Assembly (NCBI GenBank): GCA_011009095.1
Contig: VTPC01005892.1
Coordinates: 1-64,000 of the forward strand
Reading direction: 5' to 3'
Length of the DNA: 64,000 bases
Origin: Ignelater luminosus
Taxonomy: Eukaryota > Arthropoda > Insecta > Coleoptera > Elateridae
Shown: positions 30,331 through 39,825 of the stretch, one piece after another
Numbering within the stretch: position 1 is the first letter of the stretch
How the letters are laid out: each line of letters starts with the position of its first letter
The notes under the pieces: generated by a model
Told to the model about the DNA's origin: nothing
Database searches by the model: none
What the model saw: only the letters and a program-made list of their open reading frames with translations
Program-made: the position numbers and the translations under genes

Positions 30331-30672
30331 TTAACCTTTTCGCTACCAATTTTTTAAGATTCAATTAGAAACAATTTTTTATAAATTATTTATTGTAATA
30401 ATGTAAATGAACATATTTAAATTAAATTTGTATAAATCTATTTCGTAGAACGTATTTATCTCGCTGCACTGCACATTTGATGGGACATTTGTCTCAGTGC
30501 TAAAAAATGCAAAACACGATGTTTTCGAAAGCGACGTTTATTCATAAAAATGAAATACATAAACATATATTTATGAATAATACACATTAAAACATTTCAT
30601 ACATAAAGGGATTTTGCACATAGAACAAAGTGTTTTTGTTCTGGGCTCTATTTTTTGTTTCGAACATTTCAC

Positions 30673-31090
30673 TTATCTTCTTCTGGAACATCTTTTTCGC
30701 TTAATTTGAGAATTTTGCTTTCCTGTTGCCATCAGTTTTTCTGCTAGAGGTACAATAGATTTTAAAAGTGGAATGCTTTCACGACGTGATTCACTAGATA
30801 AAATCCATGCCTTAACTACAGTAGTCACAAAAAGTTTATAAAACACTTTTTTCCACCATTTTTGGGATTTTCTGTCAAAGTCGTAGGCTTCAACTGTTTG
30901 ATCTAACAAGTCTACGCCTCCCGTGATGTGATTATAAAGGGAAATGGGTACAGGGCAATCAACTGTCAACTTTGATCTATCTTTCTGTTTTCGTGTTACT
31001 GCTTCAGTAATTCCGTTATGGTAGCTGCTTAGTACGAGTACTTCTTTACTATCTTGCCATCTTGCGCCAATAGTACCGCAGTTACTATAT
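30673..31090 (-). pseudogene. piggyBac transposase, C-terminal part
   Basis: The minus strand reads WQDSKEVLVLSSYHNGITEA, then CPVPISLYNHITGGVDLLDQ and DRKSQKWWKKVFYKLF. The YN-x-x-x-GGVD-x-x-DQ and KWW motifs are diagnostic of the DDE_Tnp_1_7 domain of piggyBac transposases. The C terminus is basic (KRKRCSRRR) and has lost most of the Cys-rich finger expected in full-length enzymes. Between 31090 and 31520 the frame is broken by several stops. Confidence 0.85.
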
Positions 31091-31717
31091 AGAAATGCAT
31101 ATTTTCCTTTTTTCTAACTTTTTATCAAATTTTGGCATCTTGGCATAAAAAACGATCAAATGCCAATGTTACATCCGTTCTACAAATTGTTTTGAACAAT
31201 TGCGTTACAAGTCTTTCTACCAGCGTCATGTTTGTTTCATACATCATACACATCTCCAGTTTCCAAGTAGCACCTTTCCCAAATCTTTATACGACGTTTC
31301 ATCGGCTTTAATGGTAAGTATTGCTTTAGGCTAGAACGCCCTTTGAGTTTAGCCATGAATTCATCAATATTTTGAAACGGGCTTTCTTCTCTAGCTTTAG
31401 AAAATTATATTTTAGACATAAAATTATTTCGTCAATATATATGTTTTTGAAGCGTTATCATCCTTTTCAGGAAAACAAAGCTTTGAAAATAACAACTGGC
31501 AACGATTTCTAGAAATAGTGCATTTATTGATTCGTTTCCTGAAGATTTATTATTAGACCAATAATCTGAGAAATTTGGAACTCTGTTGTAAAAGTCATGA
31601 CAAGCATAGTTCCAAGAAGTAACATGATTTTACCAGGATCTGTATTAGGAATATTTTTTTTGCTTTTTAAATTTCCAATCGAGTGTTTGTACATCGTGAA
31701 ATAAATACTATTAAACT

Positions 31718-32083
31718 TCAAGGAAATAATTCAAGAAATACTTGCAGTTCATCTGAGTTTCTATTTATTTTTGTGCTGAGGACTTTAGGAATTCTTTTTG
31801 AGGTAATATTGAATGAGGGTAACATGTGCTGCCATAATATAATATCATTCTTCTGGGTATTATCATTTATGTTACCTGCATAAGTAGGTTCACTTTCTGC
31901 ACCAGATAGATTATCTTCTGAAACTTCACTACCAGTAGAAGAAGGCTGAAACGTTTCATCTTTTGTTGAATCATCAGATGAAAATGGGTCTTCTTCTTCA
32001 CTGCTGGACCCATTCAACAATCTTTCCAATTCTTGATCAGATAAAGGGCGTTTTCTGTTCATCTTGATGTTCAAAACTAGCAA
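31718..32083 (-). pseudogene. piggyBac transposase, N-terminal part
   Basis: The frame reads MNRKRPLSDQELERLLNGSS and an acidic Ser-rich stretch (SSEEEDPFSSDD), the typical N terminus of piggyBac proteins. It then reads PSFNITSKRIPKVLST and ends at a stop near 31718. The continuation in another frame (31721-31524) reads YKHSIGNLKSKKNIPNTDPG and KIMLLLGTMLVMTF, the conserved start of the DDE domain region. A frameshift therefore separates them. The true start may be the second Met after the first six residues. Confidence 0.75.
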
Positions 32084-33394
32084 CTATCTAAAATTAATTT
32101 TACATACTCTAAATTCAAAGAAACAACAGTTTGTTTTGTTATACAACACCACTGGGATACATGCGTCCCACTGTAAAATACCACTGGGACATATGTATCC
32201 CAATAGGAAAATATTCAAATTATCTTACATATTTTGGATTAGTCGCTTACTTTTTATCACCAATAGCAGATACTATGCTGTATTTTAACGTAATTGTAGC
32301 TTTTCATTCAGCAACGAACGTAAAATCAATAGTCACGTGCCTCAATAACAGCCATACTGCTTATACTGTCAAGATTATAGACATCTAGTGACAATTTATT
32401 TTACTAATTACTTTTAACTGGGACACAACACAAGTAATTTCAAAGCATTGATTGTACCACTAGTACAGATTAGACTTCTGCTGGGAGACTATGTCCCATT
32501 GGTAGCGAAAGGGTTAATGATTACAAAATATTTTAATTTAAGATTAACACAATAAAGAATTATTCGATTGTTTTAGTAGTTCGTTATTTTGAACAAAGTA
32601 TAGTAAATTGCGTACAACAGGTGGTGATAATTTTGAAATTGAAAAGGTGTGTCAAATAAGTAACAAAGCTTATATCCTAAAATACAGAGCTTTCTATACT
32701 ACAAGGCCAAGAATCTAGAGAGTGACTCATTTCTAGCATACATTGTTAAAAAGAAGCGGTATACAGAATACATAGTTCAAAATAAACAGTACATCTACAA
32801 TATCGCCTCGTAGTATAGATAGGAAAGATATTTTATTTTGTGTTAAAACAACGCATTCTACGAGAAAGATACATTAAATGTAGATCTTAAAACCATAGAA
32901 TTGTCATTTTTCCAGTGGAGTAACATATGTTTTTGCAGGTACCTGTTGATCTAACCTCTAATCTTCAATCTGGGAAGAGTTAATCGACACAAAAATCTGT
33001 AGGATAGTAGACGCCTTATGGTAACAGTTAAGTAAACAATCTCATCTCAGTATTGCACCAAAAGATTTTAAATAAAACTTTGCCACCCTATATCTCGCAA
33101 ACGGTGAACTTCTTTGTTTATTTTATATCCCCGAATCAGTACCCTAATTTACGGAAGGCCTTTACAGGACATCCTGTATACTAGCTAATTTTCAGTCAAG
33201 CTAGAGCTGAGAATTTTCGAATCATACATACGTATGTTCTTAAAGGTGGTGGTTTCTATAGAAGGTATAAATCTACCTCTAAATGATGTGAAAATGTTTT
33301 TCTACAGCATGCGTCTTAACAAATAAAATTAGCTGTTCGATATCAAGTTTACTGTATGTTTTCCAATTTGGGTACTAACTACTACGGTCATATG

Positions 33395-33475
33395 GGCCCG
33401 TGAATTCGATCTCAGACACGAAGAATTTCTTCCCGATTCCAGGCTCGAACTCACGTTGGCCCCGTATGGCTTCGC
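33395..33475 (-). repeat. Possible tRNA-derived SINE fragment
   Basis: On the minus strand GTGAGTTCGAGCCTGGAATC resembles the B box of a Pol III promoter (GGTTCGANTCC) and is followed by AAATTCTTCGTGTCTGAGAT, a body typical of insect SINEs. The A box is not clear. No tRNA cloverleaf can be folded, so it is not called as a tRNA. Confidence 0.3.
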
Positions 33476-34128
33476 TTTGTTTGTGCCGTTTATGTGTGGC
33501 AAGTATCATTATCACTATCTGAGTATAGATAAGGCATGTGTTTTCAACCTGAAAACGTTTTTTCTGAGTTCTACTGATGGAACTAAAATTAAACTATCAG
33601 ATTTCAGGCAAACCTGGTTGTGTGACTTGATTTATTTCAACTATAGGCCCATTCATCATTTACACGAACTCGTGTTGAAAGAAAGATTTCATTATAAACG
33701 TTTTGTGCTCTAAGGAGCAAATGTCGAATTTTGACATCAAGAAGAAATAGCCCAGTGCTTTTTTTATCTATTGTTATGCACACTAATCCAACCTAATAAT
33801 TGAAAAGGCAGCATCTGGTAATTGAGAATTAAAAATATTTTTTGCCGAAATACAATCTTTCGCTTAATTTCTTTCTCGGTCAACAAAAGGAACATTAGTT
33901 TTGGGCCAAGTTGTAAAACGAAGGCATTCAAAGGCGGTTATAATTAGATGGGATTTCAGAACAAAAAACGATTAACAGTCTGTATGAAAACAAGGAACAA
34001 ATTCGCAAATGTTTGGAAACTATTCTAGACACGGGCAAAGATTTTCGAACAATATCTGAAGTAAATGGCCTTTTGAGCAGTTCTGATTCCAATTGTTGTA
34101 ATTATTTTATTTTTTAAACAAATTCAGT

Positions 34129-34157
34129 CTTCTCTCTCTCTCTCTCTCTCTCTCTCT
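34129..34157 (+). repeat. (TC)n microsatellite
   Basis: About 14 uninterrupted TC units. Confidence 0.95.
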
Positions 34158-36224
34158 TAATTTGAATTTTGAATCACCTGCACTTTCACATTTATTCTTT
34201 TGTTATCTAACTGAAAAATGAAGAAAAGTTTGGGTAAATAATAGCAAAATTGAAACGTATATCATAGGTAGTAAATCACATAGTAATAAACTAATAAGCA
34301 TTTTACTGAAGATCAGTGAATTAATAAAAAAAAGGGAAATGTATTAAAATACTACGCGATTCCTACATTATTCGACTTTTCGCTGTATTACTCAACAGAA
34401 TGAAGACTGAAATGTTTTCTCAAGCAAAAAAAAATTGAAATTCAAGTAAATAAGACAAGCAAATGAAAGTTTTGAAGAATAACAAAATTTTTAGACAATA
34501 CAAACCAAGACCCAAAAGTTACAAGAACTATCCTAAATGCCACAATATAAAATCAAAGCTTATCGATGGATTAATTACTTATACACTTACAGAATTGATA
34601 GAGCAAGAATTAAACAGAAAAGGGAAGATTTTAAAAACACAACATGCAAATAAAAGTGTGGTAGTGACATAAAGAAGAATAAAACATTTATTTGTATCTA
34701 ATATTGGTGCATGTCACTAGTAAATAATTGTAGGGAAATTGCTTCTTCCTGGAAACATATCTGTTTGGGCTAATAATAACATTTATTTCTATTTCAACAT
34801 TATTTTCCTGAGCAAATACTATCCGACGGAACCATTAATAAACAAACAGCATTCACTCTATGATTGAGGTTATGCGTATTTAACAGTTTCAAAGCGATAT
34901 CGGAAATATTTAAGTTTTTTATACTGTTAGTAACTATTATACAAATATACTAAATAAAATAGTTCTTAATTCTAGTATTACAGTTGTTTGTAGTCACTGA
35001 GAACATTTATGGTAATTTTATTCGAAAACTTCAATATAAATTGAAAGCAAAACCAATTTTAGTAGTTTTTACGTTTCAGGTCACCTTCTTTATTCAAAAT
35101 ACATTTTATCTAATTAATATTAAAATTCGTAGAACATGCTCTTAAATTGTCTTCTACTTAATAACCTAAACAAGAAGTAATACATTAATATTGTACATAC
35201 ATTACAATTAGTTTTCGAAACTCTAACCTAGCTTTTAGTACATTAATGTTTTATGTTGTGTTTATCTTAAAACTTAAATTCATGACCTTGAATTTAATAA
35301 AATATACTCCTCTTTTTCATTTTTTGGTTTAATGATCTACTGTAATATAAAATACATTAAATAATACTTTTACATTTTATATTACAATAGCTATATTACC
35401 CAGAAATACAATTATTTTTGTTTTATAATGCTACATACCTATATTTATTAACTTACATGTGCCGAAAAATCATTTAGGTAGATATACACCGTTCACGATG
35501 TTTTTGGGTCGTACATGGCTGTGGCAGAATGACCGTTTGAATATTGTAAATTGGGCTGTTTATCTATTAACTCGTCTTGTAAAATCTTATTAACGCTTAA
35601 TGTGTTTTATGATTTTATGACAGGTGGACCTCACGCTGTTGCCTTTTTTTTGTAAATCTGTAAATCGATTACGCCAAAAGATTATTTCACGAAAATTTCT
35701 ATTTATTTATATTTATAAATCAAAGTTTTATGTTTTTATTTATAATATCAAGGCACGCTAGGTACGGCAATTTTCAAGAAAAAAGGAAGCAATACTTCCA
35801 ACCTAACAAAATGAAAGTTACGACGCAGAAACATCATGAACGTTGTATATTTGCCTGTTCCAATAATTTATGTCATTTAATAATTAAATGAAAATGTGAA
35901 GCTATTTGCCTAGACAGAGAAACTGTCCATGTAAAAGCTGTTTTCCTAAACTAACTAGTTAATAATTTAAAGTATTAGTTATTTCCTTTCTTCTTTGAAC
36001 TCACAGTTTATTTCCTAGTTTTAAGAAGTTTGCTTGACTGTTATTACAAGCTTTTAAAAATAAATATAACCTTAAATTTGACGTTTCATAATTTAGTATA
36101 TCAACTTATGTCATGTTAAAATCAAAAAAAAACCCCAAAAAATGCTATTAAAATCAATTGGTTTTGATTTCTGGTTTCACTGGTCCCATCTCTATAACTA
36201 CTATTATGTAAGGATTCTCTAGGG

Positions 36225-37858
36225 CAGCGGTTCCTAATAGGTGTTCCGTGGAAGGGTCACAGGGGTTCCGAGAGTTAGGACGTGGGCGTGATGCAGAAAC
36301 CATGCAGCCGACGCCGATTTCAGGATTGCTCGAGCTGGAAAACCACACACGATTGCAAAAAATCTAATTAAACCATGTATGACAGAAATAGTCGGCTGCG
36401 TACTCGGAGAAGATGCGGCGAAGAAAGTTGCAGCAGTCCAATGTTCCAACAACACCATATCTGATCGAATCCATAAGATTTTAGACCATATTGAAAATGA
36501 ATTAATTGGTAGATTGAAAAATAGTACCACGTTTGCAATGCAGCTTGATGAAATTACACATATCGCTGGACTATCAATACTGCTTGTTTTTGTGAGATAT
36601 TCTTTCGGAGGATCTATCGAAGAAGATTTGTTCCTCTGTGCGCCTTTAGAGACCAACTCAACTAAAGAAGAAGTTTTTATCCTCATTGATAGTTACATGA
36701 ATAAACATCATACTGATTGGAAGAAATGTATTGACGTATGCAGCGATGGGGCAGCAGCTATGATTGGTAAAATAAAAGGCACAGTATCAAGAATAAAAAC
36801 TGTTGCACTAGAATGTGACAGCAGTCATTACGTTTTGCATCGCAATGCCCTTGTCGCGAAGAAAATGCCATCTGACTTAAAGAAAGTTCTTGAACAGGTC
36901 CTACAAATTGTTAATTATGTCAAGCCTCGTTAATTTCAGTCAAGACTTTTTAAAGAGGTGTATGAAGATATAGGAAGTCAGCATCAATCACTCCTTCTAC
37001 ACACTGAAGTGAGACGGCTTTCTAGAGGAAAAGTTTTAGCAAGTCTATTTGAACTGCGTGACGAGCTTAAGGTTGTCCTAAAGGGACAACTAATTTCTAC
37101 ATCCGTGAATCACGTTGAACTGTTGCACGATGAGCAATGGCTTATGAAATTGGCTTATATGGCCGATATATTCGATACCGTAAACCCAATACGGTCACCG
37201 GGTCCTTACAGAGAAAAATCACCACCAAGTTCACAGTGAGAGACAAAATTTTATCACTGGAAAACAAATTTAGTTTCTGGATCAGAGGTGTGGAACAAAA
37301 AAAAATACGAATGTTTTCCTCTCTTAAATCGGCTGGGTCGGAGTATGAGAATCTGATCGATATTAAGAGTTCATCCTCTCTAAAACACATGTTTGAATCA
37401 GTACCATTAAACGACTTTTGGATTGGACTGAAGGATGAATATTATGCAGTCGCTAAGAAAGCTATCATGACTCTGCTTCCGTTTGTGTCGACTTACCTAT
37501 GCGAAACTGACTTTTCAGCTTATGCCTACACCAAAAACAAGTTCAGAACTAGACTAGATGCCGCTCCAGATCTGCGAATTCAACTGTCCGACATCAAACC
37601 TAATTTTAAGACTATTATTAATAAAACCATGAAAAAATTTCATTCTTCACAATAAATATTTTCAAAATAATTAGTCTTTCTTTTTAAGTCAAACATGATA
37701 CCTAATCCTAAGCCAACAATTGGTTTAATAATATGGTATAAATAAAAAAATGGTTTATATGTCCACAATTGCTAATTAACTTTATAGCGGTTGGGGTTTG
37801 GCCAAAAGAAAGTCGATCATTTAGGGTTCCACAGCCAAAAAAAAAATGGGAACCGCTG
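36225..37858 (+). mobile_element. Internally deleted hAT element with perfect 8-bp target duplication
   Basis: CTCTAGGG flanks the element at 36217-36224 and 37859-37866, an intact 8-bp hAT duplication. The ends CAGCGGTTCC and GGAACCGCTG are inverted repeats; subterminal TTCC motifs recur. The element is 1634 bp long. It encodes the central and C-terminal part of a transposase of the kind related to SCAND3/ZBED5/FAM200 proteins, but the N-terminal BED finger region is absent, so the left end joins directly to mid-protein sequence. The undamaged duplication suggests the deleted form itself moved. Confidence 0.9.
36280..37655 (+). pseudogene. hAT transposase fragment (SCAND3/ZBED5-like), one stop and one frameshift
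   Basis: The reading frame enters before the first Met: FRIARAGKPHTIAKNLIKPC runs into MTEIVGCVLGEDAAKK from 36379. FAMQLDEITHIAGLS and VCSDGAAAMIGKIKG carry the first two catalytic Asp. An in-frame TAA at 36931 replaces one codon, after which LFKEVYEDIGSQHQSLLLHT and EVRRLSRGK continue in frame. A frameshift near 37195 leads to VRDKILSLENKFSFW and, near the C terminus, YLCETDFSAY, which holds the catalytic Glu context. The BED zinc finger that normally starts these proteins is missing. Inactive, though the lesions are few. Confidence 0.88.
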
Positions 37859-38050
37859 CTCTAGGGTGAACAACAGCTATTAACTACGTTGCCAGAGCTG
37901 GTGATAAATCTCCAGATTTTACAATGTTTATGATGGTTTTGGTAAATGAATGAAGGTTGATTTTATATGCTGCTTCCCTCGGAAGATAGTGACGTTTGTT
38001 AGAATATCACAAACTGTTACTAGGAAAAGTTGTACAAGACTATTGTCTGT

Positions 38051-38656
38051 AATTTTTCGCGAACCGGGACCTTTCGCCGCGGAGACGTTTGCCGCAGACC
38101 CCGTTTCACCGCAGGGACAGTTCGCCGCAAATAATAAGTTCCAACATATTGACTTCGAGATATTTATCAGAACTAATGTGAAGTTATGCTTTATTTTTGC
38201 TAATTTGTCACGTAATGGTAATAACTAATGTGAAATTTATAAAAGTAAGCCTACAGTAGTTTTACAAATCATAATCAGTAAATAACAAACTGAAATATGA
38301 AATGGATGGCGCACAAAATATTTTTTGTGTTTGGCAGTATTGCATTAAGTTTATTTTGATAAATTGCTAATTTTATGTCTTCTCGACATTTAACAGCTTA
38401 TAGAACAAGAACAGATATGTTAGGTAAGGTTAGGTTTTTAGTAGATATGAACATGTGGTAAATTAAATACCATATTGGCTAAGAAGTTGAAATCGAGTCT
38501 GCACCTGCTTCGCTGCCCTCAACTAAAAATCTTCAATTGAAAGTGTCAGTAGGTATGCTACACTTGTGAATAGTTACCGCGGCGAAAAGTATCTGCGTCA
38601 AATGTGTCTGCGGTCAGAAGCTCGCGGCGAAATGTCGTAGACCGAATTTTTCGCGA
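38051..38656. mobile_element. Fold-back element with modular TTCGCCGC-type arms
   Basis: The left arm (38063-38128) reads as successive modules: CTTTCGCCGCGGAGACG, TTTGCCGCAGACCCCG, TTTCACCGCAGGGACAG, TTCGCCGC. The right arm (about 38577-38644) is its reverse complement with changes (GCGGCGAAAAG..TGTCTGCGG..GCGGCGAAATG). Both are flanked by the 12-bp direct repeat AATTTTTCGCGA (38051-38062 and 38645-38656), a possible target duplication. The roughly 440-bp interior is AT-rich and non-coding and holds a repeated AACTAATGTGAA. The superfamily is unknown to me. Confidence 0.65.
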
Positions 38657-39110
38657 CTACACAGTGTATTCCATAAAAGTGTGGCACGTAAAGCTTAGGT
38701 TTACTTAAATGAAACGCCCTGTATATTTTGTTATTTTCTTATTCATCTTTCAATGCTAATTACAATATACAGCTCTCTGCAGGCCTAAACCAGTTTTGGC
38801 GTTATTCAATTTTTTTCTTGTAAAACATTCTCAGATATAACGAGCTACGCTGATATAATTGATAAACACTTGGCCTTAAAAACCTTGCAGTGAGACACTC
38901 TCCAATCTTTAGAAATGATTACTAAAGTTTTAACTACATAATCTCTTTTATACAGAGTGATTGAGAAACAAGAAACCTAATTTTATTCAATTTTTTTAAT
39001 GGAACACCTTGCATATTTTATTATTTTCTTATTTCAGATCCATTGCTGATTGCAATTTCGTGGATCTGCAAGTGATATTTATTCAGCTAGCTTCCCGCTC
39101 ACCCTGCATA
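38657..39110. repeat. Two related CAGTGT/CAGAGTG-ended dispersed repeats
   Basis: The segments from about 38657 and 38953 share a layout: CAGWGTGATT or CAGTGTATTC start, AACGCCCTGTATATTTT or AACACCTTGCATATTTT about 55 bp on, then TTATTTTCTTATT and TTGCTGATTGCAAT-like text. They are diverged copies of one insect repeat family about 300 bp apart. No coding capacity. Confidence 0.5.
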
Positions 39111-39599
39111 ATGAAAGAGAATGGCTAGCTAGCTCTTGATAAGTATTCTAATTCAGAGTTACCTAAGACTCAAATTTATTTTTCTAGCGTTGCAAGATCG
39201 AAAGCTTCCCAGTCGAGAATAATGTTAGAAAGTGCAGCAATGAATTTATGTAAAATCTTTAAATATCAGTCTTACCTTTATTTTGCTATGCCCGAGGGGC
39301 GAAGCTTTATATACAGCACATACTTCCAAATCTTTTTTCGGGTATTGCTTTCAAGGAATTATTTTCAGGCTTCTAAAGCAATTTTTTCATCCAACCGCCT
39401 ACTGTATGTAGCAATGCAAGAAATTGAAAACAAAAACATACTATAGTGGGGACTTTTTATTAAGAAAATACAGGATGCTCGCACTGCGGCTCGTAGTATT
39501 AAAGTAGGAAATGCACAAAAAAAGTGGTAATGAGTTATTTCGTCAAAGTTTTTATTAATGACTAATAAGTAATAACAAAACGAATAAATCAAAATCATA

Positions 39600-39783
39600 A
39601 AACTATTCCAAATCTACCCGAACAATCGAGAAGTTTATACTAAATTCATTTATTTAGACTAACTGTGACATATTTTTGGTAAACGGCGACATGACAACTA
39701 CTACTAAAACAGCATTTATAGAATAACAGCAAGGCGATTTTCTACTAACTTTTAGGTTACAATTCGGATAGATTTGGAATTGA
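39600..39783. repeat. Short MITE, ~184 bp, copy B
   Basis: The ends ACTATTCCAAATCTACCCGA and TCGGATAGATTTGGAATTGA are inverted, and the interior matches copy A at 6679-6872 (TTTTTGGTAAAC, then GACA, then GGTTAC). It lies directly downstream of the hAT transposase stop codon. Confidence 0.6.
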
Positions 39784-39825
39784 ATATAAGTACATAATAC
39801 ATTTGGACAACATTAGTTGTAGTAA

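Larger units (their letters stand above)
30335..32513 (-). mobile_element. piggyBac-family element (looper-like ends), decayed
   Basis: The element is flanked by TTAA at 30331-30334 and 32514-32517, the piggyBac target site. The 16-bp ends CCTTTTCGCTACCAAT and CCCTTTCGCTACCAAT differ by one base. The minus strand carries both ends of a piggyBac transposase, with the middle decayed. Several palindromic GGGACAtaTGTCCC-type motifs lie next to the ends (30478-30500, 32148-32172, 32186-32210, 32479-32502) and may be transposase-binding sites. CCCTTTCGC-type ends with such motifs recall the looper group; that placement is from memory of the family. Length 2179 bp. Confidence 0.88.
32518..36216. other. 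AT-rich DNA with repeat fragments, no gene
   Basis: It contains a dispersed-repeat fragment at 33085-33180 related to 22585-22705, a possible tRNA-derived SINE head at 33395-33475 and a CT microsatellite at 34129-34157. Short frames such as 33456-33713 and 34463-34672 have no recognisable similarity. Confidence 0.4.

Noticed and set aside
33395-33475. tRNA gene
   Set aside because: A B-box-like sequence is present on the minus strand, but no A box or cloverleaf can be formed.
33456-33713. 85-codon plus-strand frame
   Set aside because: No domain, no splice or promoter context, and it starts inside a possible SINE fragment.
34129-34157. CRISPR-like or regulatory array
   Set aside because: It is a plain CT dinucleotide microsatellite. 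No CRISPR-like spacer pattern exists anywhere in this eukaryotic window.
36234-36686. 150-codon minus-strand frame over the deleted hAT element
   Set aside because: The plus strand encodes recognisable hAT motifs there. The minus frame is an antisense shadow.
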